The notes beneath the pieces are model-generated. The model was not told the DNA's origin. It was given only the letters and a program-made list of their open reading frames with translations, and did not search any database. Both the position numbers and the translations under genes were made by a program. A DNA stretch of 39,349 nt from UBA1724 sp051884615 (GTDB lineage: Bacteria; Verrucomicrobiota; Lentisphaeria; Oligosphaerales; Oligosphaeraceae): positions 1 through 39,349 of the forward strand of contig JBJEVT010000032.1 in assembly GCA_051884615.1 (NCBI GenBank), given 5' to 3'. Below, piece after piece: positions 15,292 to 23,875 of the stretch; position 1 is the first letter of the stretch, and each line of letters starts with the position of its first letter.

Positions 15292-17001
15292 ATGAGCGAA
15301 AATTTCTTCCTGGACAACAAGGATCTGCAATTTCATCTCGCCCACACGGATCTCTCCCGGGTCTACGCCCTCCGGGAAGATGGCTTCACCCAGGGCGAAG
15401 CCTTCCCCGGCGCCCCCGCCTCTCTGGAGGAGGCGCAAGCCCAGGCCCGGGGACGCCTGGAGGAGGTGGGAGAATTGTCCGGAGAGGTCTTCGCCCCCAG
15501 AGCCACCCAGGTGGACCGGGACAATGTCCATCTGGCGGGCGGCAAGGTGGACTATCCCCACGGCACCCAGGAGAATCTGGCCGCCATCCGGGAACACCAT
15601 CTGGATGGGGTGACCCTCCCCCGGCGCTACCAGGGATTGAATCTGCCCACCACCATCTACACCATGATGACCGAGATGGTCTCCCGGGCTGACGCCTCCC
15701 TCCAGAATCTCTTTGGCCTCCAGTCCATCGCGGAGACGCTGCACCGCTTCGGCAGCGAGGAGCAGAAGGACCGGATGCTGCCCCGCTTCGCCACCGGAGA
15801 GGTGGACGGGGCCATGGCTTTGACGGAGCCGGAGGCGGGGAGCGACCTCCAGAGCGTCCAGACCAAGGCCACCCAGGATCCCGAGACCGGAAAGTGGTAT
15901 CTGGATGGAAAGAAACGCTTTATCACCAATGGCCGCGCCAAGGCACTCCTGGTGCTGGCACGCAGCGAACCCGGCACCTCCGACGGCCGCGGCCTCTCCA
16001 TGTTCCTGGTGGAGGCCTGCCCCCAGCTGAAGATCAGCGGCATCGAGGACAAGCTGGGCCTCCATGGCTCCCCCACCTGCGAACTCACCTTCGACCACGT
16101 TCCCGCCGAATTGGTGGGCAGCCGGCGCATGGGCCTCATCCGCTACGTCATGAGCCTGATGAACGGCGCCCGTCTCGCCATCGCCTCCCAGGCCGTGGGC
16201 ATCGGCGAGGCCGCCTATCGCTGCGCCCGGGACTACGCCGCCAAACGCCACCAGTTCGGCAAGTCCATCGACCAGATCGGGGCCGTGAACGCCCTCCTGG
16301 TGCAGATGCGGACGGCTGTCCTGGCGGGGCGCAGCCTCCTTTACGAGACCAGCAAGGCCGTGGACATCCGGGATGCCCTGGAGGAGCGGGTGCGCCGGGG
16401 AGAGGCCTCCGACGAGGAGCGCGCCCAGGCGAAGGAATACGGCCGTCTGGCTGACGCCCTCACCCCCATGGCCAAGGCGTTCAACACCGAGATGGCCAAT
16501 CGGGTGGCCTACGATGGCATCCAGGTCCATGGCGGCAAGGGATACATGCGGGACCATCTGGCGGAACGCTACTACCGGGACGCCCGCATCACCAACATCT
16601 ACGAGGGAACCACCCAGCTGCAGATTGTGGCCGCCATCGCCGGCGTGAAGAAGCGCACCCTGAAGGGCCGCATGGACGAATTGTGCGCCGTGCCCCTGGA
16701 GGGGGAGGCCGCCGCCCTCCGGGGAAAGATCGAGGAGCTGCGCCCCCGGGTGGACGAGGCGATCGCCATCGTGGACGGACATCATGACGACACCCGCTTC
16801 TTCGACCAGATGGCCTACGCCGTGGTGCGCATGGAGACGATCCTCTTCGTGGGGCTGCTCCTGCTGGAGGAGACCCGCATGGAGCCCGCCCGCCTGACCC
16901 TGGCCCGGGAATTCCTCCGGGAGTATCTGCCCGAGTTCCAGATGCACTGGCTCACCGTCAAGGGAGAACAGCTCCCGGACGCCGCCGTCCTGGATCTGTG
17001 A
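15292..17001 (+). CDS. Acyl-CoA dehydrogenase with C-terminal extension
   Basis: A flavoprotein that oxidises acyl-CoA to enoyl-CoA (FAD) and passes electrons to ETF. At 569 residues it is longer than the 380-residue core family and resembles the AidB/FadE-like group with a C-terminal helical domain. Visible features are LTEPEAGSDLQSVQT (flavin/substrate loop), GKKRFITNG, RHQFGKSIDQIGAVN, HGGKGYMRDHLAERYYRDARI and YEGTTQLQ, where Glu438 occupies the catalytic base position of MCAD-type enzymes. The C-terminal roughly 120 residues (after about 450) are helical and without motifs. The start at 15292 fits the homology, but its leader is C/T-rich without a Shine-Dalgarno site. No ETF or other beta-oxidation genes are nearby, so the substrate cannot be inferred. 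Confidence 0.93.
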   Translation: MSENFFLDNKDLQFHLAHTDLSRVYALREDGFTQGEAFPGAPASLEEAQAQARGRLEEVGELSGEVFAPRATQVDRDNVHLAGGKVDYPHGTQENLAAIREHHLDGVTLPRRYQGLNLPTTIYTMMTEMVSRADASLQNLFGLQSIAETLHRFGSEEQKDRMLPRFATGEVDGAMALTEPEAGSDLQSVQTKATQDPETGKWYLDGKKRFITNGRAKALLVLARSEPGTSDGRGLSMFLVEACPQLKISGIEDKLGLHGSPTCELTFDHVPAELVGSRRMGLIRYVMSLMNGARLAIASQAVGIGEAAYRCARDYAAKRHQFGKSIDQIGAVNALLVQMRTAVLAGRSLLYETSKAVDIRDALEERVRRGEASDEERAQAKEYGRLADALTPMAKAFNTEMANRVAYDGIQVHGGKGYMRDHLAERYYRDARITNIYEGTTQLQIVAAIAGVKKRTLKGRMDELCAVPLEGEAAALRGKIEELRPRVDEAIAIVDGHHDDTRFFDQMAYAVVRMETILFVGLLLLEETRMEPARLTLAREFLREYLPEFQMHWLTVKGEQLPDAAVLDL

Positions 17002-17029
17002 TTTCCCCGCCTACCTTCCTCTCTCCCCT

Positions 17030-17050
17030 CCTTCCCCGGAAAGGCTTTTT
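17030..17050 (+). terminator. Weak candidate terminator after acyl-CoA dehydrogenase
   Basis: A 4-bp CCTT/AAGG stem (17030-17033, 17041-17044) with a 7-nt loop is followed by C and T5 (17046-17050). The stem is very short, so the call is tentative. Confidence 0.25.
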
Positions 17051-17133
17051 CCCCCGGGGGGAGGGGGAATCTGAAGCAAACGGATGAAGAATCCCGGCGG
17101 AGAAGACGACTCCCGCCGGGGAGGAGTGCCTGA

Positions 17134-18135
17134 ATGAAAAAGACATTTCTGATGATGCTTGCCGTGGCGGCCCTGGCATGGGCCGGGAATGTCCCCGGGA
17201 ACTCTCCCGTTCTGCGCCGGCAGGAGATGCGGGAGGCATGGGAGAAGGGCGCCCTCTCCGCCCGGGATTTGGCGCGCTGCCTGGAGGAGGAGAAGGACCC
17301 CGTGCTCCAGGGCACCCTGCTGCGGCTGATGGTCAGGCAGGGGGAGGAGGCGGTGCCTTTCCTGCGGCAGATCATGGCAGGACATCCCCTGGCCTCCATC
17401 CGGGTGCGGGCGTTCCTGGCTCTCTGGAACATCCAGGGGGGAAAGCTGGACGAGGATACGCTGCGGGAGAGCCTGGGAAGCCAGGATTTGACCGTGCGCC
17501 GTCTGGCGGTCCAGTCCTTCGTCTCCCTGGAGAATCCCTCGGAGGCCCTGCGCCAGATCTGCGAGGAGCTGCTGAAGACGGAGCGGGACGACCAGATCCG
17601 CCAGCTGCTGGTGAAGGCCTCCTGGCCCTTCCATCGGAATGTGGCCCTGCTGAAGGACCGGCCGGACTGGGACCACGAAGTGGTGATGAAGGCGGAATAT
17701 CCCCTGCCTCTGGAGGGCTGGGCCTTCAGCACCGATCCCCTGGGCAATCTCCATTCCACGGAGGAGGTCTATCGGGAGGAGTTCGACGACGCCGGCTGGA
17801 GAACCCTGGAGATCGGCAAGACCTGGGAGGCCTGCGGCGTCGCCTATGATGGCATCGCCTGGTACCGGAGGACCTTCGACGTCCCCGAGAAGCCCGCCGT
17901 CTGCCATGCGGTGGAACTCCGCTTCGACAGCGTGGATGAAAGCACCTGGGTCTGGATCAACGGCCAGTATGTGGGCGAACACGACCTGGGTCCCGTGGGC
18001 TGGAATGTCCCCTTCTCCCTGGATGTGACGGACTTGATCCGCTGGGGAGAGCCCAACCAGATCACGGTGCGCGTCCAGGATGTGGGCGGCGCCGGGGGCA
18101 TCTACAAGCCCATCAAGCTCCAGGTGATGGAATAA
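17134..18135 (+). CDS. Secreted HEAT-repeat protein with C-terminal GH2-type sugar-binding domain
   Basis: A 333-residue exported protein of unknown function. The signal peptide is MKKTFLMMLAVAALAWAG. Residues of about 25-185 are helical HEAT-like repeats (REAWEKGALSARDLARCLEE, LVRQ-type pairs, SIRVRAFLALWNIQ, TVRRLAVQSFVSL). Residues of about 195-333 look like the jelly-roll N-terminal domain of GH2 beta-galactosidases (YREEFDDAGWRTLEIGKTWE, IAWYRRTFDVP, VWINGQYVGEHDLG, WNVPFSLDVTDLI, NQITVRVQD). The barrel of a GH2 enzyme is absent, so this is a binding protein rather than a hydrolase. Start at 17134 with a GGGGAGGAG upstream. It lies 127 bp before the LamG-barrel gene in the same direction and is probably part of that glycan-related group. 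Domain identities are from pattern recognition. Confidence 0.8.
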   Translation: MKKTFLMMLAVAALAWAGNVPGNSPVLRRQEMREAWEKGALSARDLARCLEEEKDPVLQGTLLRLMVRQGEEAVPFLRQIMAGHPLASIRVRAFLALWNIQGGKLDEDTLRESLGSQDLTVRRLAVQSFVSLENPSEALRQICEELLKTERDDQIRQLLVKASWPFHRNVALLKDRPDWDHEVVMKAEYPLPLEGWAFSTDPLGNLHSTEEVYREEFDDAGWRTLEIGKTWEACGVAYDGIAWYRRTFDVPEKPAVCHAVELRFDSVDESTWVWINGQYVGEHDLGPVGWNVPFSLDVTDLIRWGEPNQITVRVQDVGGAGGIYKPIKLQVME

Positions 18136-18262
18136 GGCTTTTTTCAGGAAGACAAGGATGCGGTGCCCCGGGGATGTTTCTTCCCGCCGGCGCCGGGTGC
18201 GCCGGGGGAGACGCCTTGAGGCCCCGCATCGGAACCCGATACCGAAAACAGGAGAAATCACC

Positions 18263-21200
18263 ATGCCAAGGAAAATTCTGACCCTGCTGATTCTCTGTGC
18301 GCTATGCGCTCTTCTCCCCGTGCGGGGAATCGCCGCCTCCCCGGCTTCCCCCATCGACGAGGGGGCGGTGCGCCTGGGATATTGGCCCTTCTCCGGGGAT
18401 AATCCCGGAGCGGACCACTCCGGAAACGGCTTCCACGGAGAGCTCTTCGGGGGCGCCAGCCAGGAGATTCTTGCGGAGGGAACCACCGCTCTGGTGCCCA
18501 ATCGCAGCGAGAATCCGGCGGATGTCGCCTGCGGCCTGGTGATCGCCTCCCATGCCAAGCTCACCCCCAAGGGCGCCTTCACCTTCGAAATCGCCTTCCA
18601 GCTGTCGGAAATCGCCGACACCATGAAGTCGGACTGCTTCTTCCTGGTGGACAAGAAGGGCTTTTTCAGCAAGAACACCAATCCCAACGGGAACCAGGGC
18701 TACAACCTCTATCTCCAGCGCCGGGCGCCAGGCAAATACGAGCTGCGGGCCTGGCTGGGCTTCGGCGCCGAGTCCCTCTACGCCGCCTCCCCCGCCGTGG
18801 AGATGAAGGCGGGAGAGTGGCATCTGGCCGCCCTGACCTACGACGGACGGGGCAAGATGACCCTCTTCCTGGACGGCAAGGAGGTGCGCCATGCGGAAAA
18901 GGAGGATGCCAAGGACATCGCCCCGGGAAACTATCGCCTCTGCCTGGGCGACCGTGCCATCAGCCGCCATTTCCCCTTCACCGGCAAACTCGCCCATGCG
19001 GTCCTCTACCAGGGCATCCCCCTGCGCTACGGCGGCATGCCCCCCGCTCCCGCCGCCCAGCCCCGCAGCGACTTCCCCTTCTATGACCAGATGCCCGAGG
19101 AGGGCGAGGACCAGGGCGCCGAACGCATCGGCGTCTGGAACTTCTCCAATCCCGACATGCCCGGCGGGGACGCCAGCGGCCATGGCTGGAAGAACCGCCT
19201 CTCCCCCATGTCCGTGGTCCAGGAATACGCCCCCGGCAAGCACGCTCTGGAGGTCTGCCCCGGAGAGGCCGATGGCTCCACCGCCTACGGTCTGACCATC
19301 TACAACCAGCCGGACTTCGTCCCCCAGGAGTCCATGGCCCTGGAGCTCTGGTTCTGCCTGGACCAGACCGCCGCCTCCACCGCCCGCAACACCTTCTTCC
19401 TGGTGGACAAGAAGGGCTACCACTACAAGAACACCAATCCCCGGGGCAATGGCGGGTATTGCCTGCTCCTTCGCCGGGGTTCCGACAACCAGTACACCCT
19501 GGAACTGTGGCTGGGCTTCGGAGACGAGTCCGCGCAAATCCTCTCCGACCCCATGGAGCTGCCGCCGGATGTCTGGCACAAGGTGGCGTTCACCTACAAT
19601 GGACGGGGCGTGGCGGCCCTCTACATGGACGGGGAATGTCTGAAACAGTCCATGCTGGAGGGCAAGGGCGCCCTGGCGCAGAGCGACTTCCACCTGACCC
19701 TGGGTGACCGCTCCGTGGCCAACTACAGCCCCCTGGCCGGCATGATCGCCCAGGTCGTCCTCTACCAGGGAATCCCCCAGCGCTACGCCTCCGTGCCCAC
19801 CCTGGAGCCCATCCCGGGACGCCGCGTCTTCCAGCGCTTCGAGGGACGCCCCCCCCACATGAAGCTCTCCTACCTCAACTCCTCCAACGAGGCCCTGGAG
19901 GAAGTGCGTTTTTTTGCGGAGGGCCGGGAACTCTCTGAGCTGCGCCTGGAAAACATTCCCTACGGCGCCACCAAAGTGCTCCCGGCCGAACTGGATCTCT
20001 CCCGCAAACCTGGCGACTACGTCCTCGCCCTCCAGGCCCAGGCCCGCACGGCCAGCGGCCAGGAACTGATCACCCGGTGCCAGGTCCCCTACACCATCAT
20101 TCCCAGGCCCGCCCCCTTCATGCCCGTGGTCATGTGGAATATCGCCAACGACCTCCCCTGGCTCGCCCAGCTGGGCTTCACCCACGATCTGGTGAACGTC
20201 TCCGGAATGGACGAGGTGCTGGCGAAATCCCGCCCCGTACATCCCGACGAAGTGGTGGGCTATGCGTCGGACTGCCGCCGTCTGAACGAGCGGGCCGCCC
20301 TGGGGCTCCACAGCTCCCTGTGGGTGCGGGCGGGCTCCTGGCTGGGCACGAAGCTGAAGGACAAGGACGAGTATTTCCGGGTGAACCGCCGCGGGGAGCG
20401 CATCACCACGGCGACAGGGGATGTGACCCAGGATGTCTTCCGGAACTTCACCCGTGACGTGTGCCTGTCCATGGCCGAGGGCTTTGCGGATTTCGGCTCG
20501 GTGGATTCCGCCCTCATCCATTCCGAGGTGCGGGACCATTCCGAGGTCTCTTTCCATCCCGCCGAGGTGGCGGCCGCCGAGAAGGCTCTGGGCGGTCCCA
20601 TCCCTGCGCTGGTGGAGCGGAAGCAGGGCGTCAGCCGCCAGCGGGTGAAGGGCTTTCCCGTGGATGGAATCCTGCCGGAGAGCGATCCGATTCTCCGGTT
20701 CTACCAGTGGTTCTGGAAGACCGGAGATGGCTGGAACGACCTTCATTCCCTGGCGAATGACGCTCTGAAATCCACGGGACGCACCGATATCTGGACCTTC
20801 TTCGATCCCGCCGTTCGCACCCCCTCCACCTGGGGCAGCGGCGGAAATGTGGATGTGCTCTCCCAGTGGACCTACAGCTATCCGGACCCCATCAAGGTGG
20901 GCCAGGCCACCGACGAGCTCTTCGCCATGGCCCAGGGAAATCCCCGCCAGAAGGTCATGACCATGACCCAGGTGATCTGGTACCGCTACCGGGTGGCGCC
21001 CCGGGAGCAGCTCCCCGAAAACGAAGCGGATTGCCACGCCCCCTGGGAGCGGGAGATCCCCGATGCGAAGTTCGTCACCATCTCCCCCGACCACATGGAG
21101 ATCGCCCTGTGGTCCATGCTCTCCCGCCCCGTGAAGGGCATCATGTATCACGGCTGGAATAGCCTCACGGGGAGGCAGCCCCGGGGGAACAGCGGATATG

Positions 21201-22303
21201 AGTTCACCAATCCGGAGACCCAGGTGCGTCTGGCCGCCCTCCTGAAGTCCGTGGTGAAGCCCCTGGGCCCCATGCTGCTGCAGGTGGAGGACGCCCCTCC
21301 CAAGGTGGCGCTCCTGGAGAGCTTCTCCTCCCAGATCTATGTGGGCGGCGGCACCTGGGGATGGAGCGACTCCTGGGAGGCGGATCTGCATCTGGCCTTC
21401 CAGTGGGCGGGCTTCCCCCCTGCCATCGTCTACGAGGAGAGCCTCCGCGCCCAGGGCGTGCCCGCCAGCGTGGAGGTTCTGGTGATGCCCAACTGCCCGG
21501 TTCTGCCCCGGGATGTGCTCCAGGCCATCCGGGATTTCCAGGAGCGGGGCGGCATCCTGGTGGCGGATGAAACCCTCACTCCCGCCTTGATTCCCGATCT
21601 GACCCTGCCCCGGCGCAATCGCACCAGGAAGGCACAGGAGGACAAGGCGGCTTTCCAGGAATACAGCCGCCTCCTCCGGAAGACCCTGACCCCCTATGTC
21701 CAGATGCCCTTCGAGACCAGCGACTTGGATCTGGTGGGGCGCATGCGTCAGAACGGGGAGTGCCGCTATCTCTTCCTGGTGAACGACAACCGCACCTTCG
21801 GCGAGTATCTGGGCCAGTACGGCCTGGTGATGGAGAAGGGACTTCCCCTGGAGGGAGAGGCCTGGGTCCAGGGCGGGGGCCACGTCTTCGATCTGCGCCA
21901 GCATGAGGAGGTGAGGGAGACCGTCGACCGGAAGGACGGAGTCTCCTTCCCCGTCCGCTTCGGCGCCGGCGAAGGGGGATGCTACCTGGTCACCCGGAAC
22001 TCCCTCGCCCGCCTGGAGCTCCAGGTTCCGCCCCAGGGACGCCGGGGGGAACGCCTGGTGCTGAAGGCCACCGTGTCCGACGAAGCCGAGGCGGCCCCCG
22101 ATGGGGTGATTCCGCTGGAGGTGACGCTCCTCACGCCCGAGGGCGAGCCGGCGGAGAGAACCGGATTCTACGGCGCGCCGGGCGGCGTGCTGGAGGTGCC
22201 GGTGGACCTGGCTCCCAATGACGACCTGGGGGTCTGGAGCGTCCAGGTGCGGAATCTGGCCAACGGAGTCTCCGCCAGCGAGATCTTCCAGGTGGTGGAG
22301 TAG
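18263..22303 (+). CDS. Large secreted double-LamG protein with glycoside-hydrolase-like barrel
   Basis: An exported 1346-residue protein. The signal peptide is MPRKILTLLILCALCALLPV, probably cut near AASPAS. Two concanavalin/LamG-like domains follow, at about residues 35-260 and 285-512. They are clear internal duplicates: each has FFLVDKKG, a KNTNP loop, LWLGFG or AWLGFG, and closes with VLYQGIP-RY. After a beta linker, residues of about 617-1000 look like a TIM-barrel hydrolase (PVVMWNIANDLPWLAQLGF, DSALIHSEVRDHSEV, VDVLSQWTYSYPDP, GIMYHGWNSLTG). Residues of about 1010-1150 resemble a GH42-like trimerisation/Rossmann segment (PKVALLESFSSQIYVG, RGGILVADETL). C-terminal beta domains complete the protein. 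The family and catalytic acids are not certain; Glu in HSEVRDHSE is one candidate. The start at 18263 has AGGAG 8 nt upstream. It probably acts on extracellular polysaccharide. Confidence 0.82.
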   Translation: MPRKILTLLILCALCALLPVRGIAASPASPIDEGAVRLGYWPFSGDNPGADHSGNGFHGELFGGASQEILAEGTTALVPNRSENPADVACGLVIASHAKLTPKGAFTFEIAFQLSEIADTMKSDCFFLVDKKGFFSKNTNPNGNQGYNLYLQRRAPGKYELRAWLGFGAESLYAASPAVEMKAGEWHLAALTYDGRGKMTLFLDGKEVRHAEKEDAKDIAPGNYRLCLGDRAISRHFPFTGKLAHAVLYQGIPLRYGGMPPAPAAQPRSDFPFYDQMPEEGEDQGAERIGVWNFSNPDMPGGDASGHGWKNRLSPMSVVQEYAPGKHALEVCPGEADGSTAYGLTIYNQPDFVPQESMALELWFCLDQTAASTARNTFFLVDKKGYHYKNTNPRGNGGYCLLLRRGSDNQYTLELWLGFGDESAQILSDPMELPPDVWHKVAFTYNGRGVAALYMDGECLKQSMLEGKGALAQSDFHLTLGDRSVANYSPLAGMIAQVVLYQGIPQRYASVPTLEPIPGRRVFQRFEGRPPHMKLSYLNSSNEALEEVRFFAEGRELSELRLENIPYGATKVLPAELDLSRKPGDYVLALQAQARTASGQELITRCQVPYTIIPRPAPFMPVVMWNIANDLPWLAQLGFTHDLVNVSGMDEVLAKSRPVHPDEVVGYASDCRRLNERAALGLHSSLWVRAGSWLGTKLKDKDEYFRVNRRGERITTATGDVTQDVFRNFTRDVCLSMAEGFADFGSVDSALIHSEVRDHSEVSFHPAEVAAAEKALGGPIPALVERKQGVSRQRVKGFPVDGILPESDPILRFYQWFWKTGDGWNDLHSLANDALKSTGRTDIWTFFDPAVRTPSTWGSGGNVDVLSQWTYSYPDPIKVGQATDELFAMAQGNPRQKVMTMTQVIWYRYRVAPREQLPENEADCHAPWEREIPDAKFVTISPDHMEIALWSMLSRPVKGIMYHGWNSLTGRQPRGNSGYEFTNPETQVRLAALLKSVVKPLGPMLLQVEDAPPKVALLESFSSQIYVGGGTWGWSDSWEADLHLAFQWAGFPPAIVYEESLRAQGVPASVEVLVMPNCPVLPRDVLQAIRDFQERGGILVADETLTPALIPDLTLPRRNRTRKAQEDKAAFQEYSRLLRKTLTPYVQMPFETSDLDLVGRMRQNGECRYLFLVNDNRTFGEYLGQYGLVMEKGLPLEGEAWVQGGGHVFDLRQHEEVRETVDRKDGVSFPVRFGAGEGGCYLVTRNSLARLELQVPPQGRRGERLVLKATVSDEAEAAPDGVIPLEVTLLTPEGEPAERTGFYGAPGGVLEVPVDLAPNDDLGVWSVQVRNLANGVSASEIFQVVE

Positions 22304-22420
22304 GCTCCTTTTCCTTCGCTCTTCCTCTTTGCGGGGGGAGGGCGTTCTTGTGTTGTTTCCTGGGGAGAGGGAGGTCGGGAGAGGTGCTTCCGACCTTCGG
22401 CTCCCCGCATTTGTGTCTTG

Positions 22421-23557
22421 ATGGACAGTCCTATGGAGTTTCAAAAACAAGATGTCGATGTGGCGGCCTATGTCTGGCCGGCCTACACCGGAGACGAGCT
22501 GCGCACCAGAATCTTCTGGCCCGAGGGCATCGGCGAGTGGCAGAGCGTGAAGAATGCGGTGACCAAGTATCCCGGGCACAGCTGGCCCCGGAAGCCGGTG
22601 TGGGGATATGTGAACGAAGCGGATCCCCGGGTCATGGAGATGGAGATCAACGCCGCCGCCGACCACGGGGTGAATGTCTTTATCTACGACTGGTACTGGT
22701 TCGACCGCCGCCCCTTCCTGGAAGGCTGCCTCAATGACGGATTCCTGAAGGCATCCAACCGGGACCGCATGAAGTTCTATCTCATGTGGGCCAACCACAA
22801 TGCCAACTACACCTGGGATACCCGTAACTCCGACACCGTGGGATACGATTCCATCATCTGGCGGGGAGACTGGGACCGCAAGGAGTTTGAGGTGGTGGCG
22901 AAACGACTGGTGGAAAAATATTTCCACCTGCCAAACTACTACACCATCGACGGCAAGCCGGTCTTCATGATCTACGACCTGAACAACCTCATCCGGGGAC
23001 TGGGCGGGGTGGAGGCCACCAAGTCCGCCCTGGCGTTCCTCCGGGAGGAGGCGGTGCGCTCCGGCCTGCCCGGCCTCCATCTCCAGGCCGTGGTGCTCCG
23101 GGTCCTCAAGGTGAATGTCACCGGAGTGGACACCACGGGGGAATGTCCTCCCCCGGAACTGGTGGGCGACCTGGGCTTCGACAGCGTCACCGACTACCAG
23201 TTCGCCCATTTCGTCGACATGAGGCAGGACTATCTCCAGATCCTGGAGGATGTCCGGAAGGAGTGGAAACGGCTGGACGACCAGGGAAAACTCCCCTACA
23301 TCCCCCACATCTCCATCGGGTGGGACAACAATCCCCGCTTCCAGAGGGCATCGGACTACTGCTGCTGGAACAACACCCCGGAAAATTTCCAGAAGGGACT
23401 GGAGATGGCTAGGGAATATCTGGAGAGCCATCCCGGACTCCCCAGACTGGTCACCGTCAATAGCTGGAACGAGTGGACGGAGACCTCCTACCTCCAGCCG
23501 GATGACAAATACGGATACGGCTATCTGGAGGCGGTGAAACGGGTCTTCGGGAATTGA
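22421..23557 (+). CDS. WbsX-like / GH99-like family protein
   Basis: A 378-residue protein with the features of the glycosyltransferase WbsX family (related to GH99 endo-mannosidase-type barrels). They include VAAYVWPAY near the N-terminus, FIYDWYWFDRRPF, LMWANHN, PNYYTIDGKPVFMIYDLN, and the C-terminal signature VNSWNEWTETSYLQPDDKYGYGYLEAVKR. Such proteins occur in O-antigen clusters and in polysaccharide-utilisation loci; the mechanism is not settled, and the shared fold suggests hydrolase activity. There is no signal peptide, unlike the two upstream genes. The start is ambiguous: the ATG at 22421 is taken, an in-frame ATG at 22433 is also possible, and neither has a Shine-Dalgarno site. It lies 117 bp after the LamG-barrel gene and may be co-transcribed with it. 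Confidence 0.88.
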   Translation: MDSPMEFQKQDVDVAAYVWPAYTGDELRTRIFWPEGIGEWQSVKNAVTKYPGHSWPRKPVWGYVNEADPRVMEMEINAAADHGVNVFIYDWYWFDRRPFLEGCLNDGFLKASNRDRMKFYLMWANHNANYTWDTRNSDTVGYDSIIWRGDWDRKEFEVVAKRLVEKYFHLPNYYTIDGKPVFMIYDLNNLIRGLGGVEATKSALAFLREEAVRSGLPGLHLQAVVLRVLKVNVTGVDTTGECPPPELVGDLGFDSVTDYQFAHFVDMRQDYLQILEDVRKEWKRLDDQGKLPYIPHISIGWDNNPRFQRASDYCCWNNTPENFQKGLEMAREYLESHPGLPRLVTVNSWNEWTETSYLQPDDKYGYGYLEAVKRVFGN

Positions 23558-23870
23558 CCCGCAACCAGGGAAACACCTCCTCCTCCCTCCCTTCCCTCCG
23601 CGGAACCAGGGAGGGGCGGGAGGGGAATCGTCGCGACCGGGAAAAGGAGAACGAAGCTGATTCTCTCCCGGGGAAGAGGTTTTCTCGCCCCATTTGCCTC
23701 CCGTGTCGGGAAAGAAAAACGCGGGGTTCCCCGCCAATGGCCGAGAATCCCCATATGTCGTGTCGCGGGGGCTGGCCTGCGAAGGTCGGCGTCAGAAGGG
23801 GGCGGCGGCGGTTCTTCTGACGCCGACGCGTAAAAAAACATAACTACATAACTGCTTATAATTCATCAAG
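23558..23870. other. Convergent intergenic region between WbsX-like gene and feoB
   Basis: No gene is seen. An imperfect stem (CCTCCCTCCCTTCCC with GGGAGGGGCGGGAGG, 13 of 15 pairs) follows the WbsX-like gene. Further on are a perfect 13-bp inverted repeat (23785-23827) and a strikingly AT-rich stretch (about 23831-23878) abutting the feoB stop. Confidence 0.5.
23785..23827. repeat. Perfect 13-bp inverted repeat
   Basis: GTCGGCGTCAGAA (23785-23797) and TTCTGACGCCGAC (23815-23827) are exact reverse complements around a 17-nt G-rich loop. In the feoB direction a T7 run precedes the hairpin; in the other direction an A7 run follows it. It is therefore not a textbook intrinsic terminator for either convergent gene, although it may block read-through or stabilise a 3' end. 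Confidence 0.8.
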
Positions 23871-23875
23871 TTATG
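23832..23875 (-). terminator. Candidate AT-rich terminator of the feo operon
   Basis: Reading the minus strand past the feoB stop, CATAACT (23875-23869) can pair with AGTTATG (23853-23847), or with a second copy of AGTTATG immediately before T7 (23838-23832). The stem is AT-rich and weak, so the call is tentative. Confidence 0.35.

Noticed and set aside
18302..23737. An 1811-codon minus-strand frame opposite the LamG-barrel and WbsX-like genes
   Set aside because: Composition bias shadow; no motifs, and it runs through two recognised genes.
23785..23827. Reading the 13-bp inverted repeat as insertion-sequence ends
   Set aside because: Only 17 bp separates the arms and there is no transposase or target-site duplication visible.
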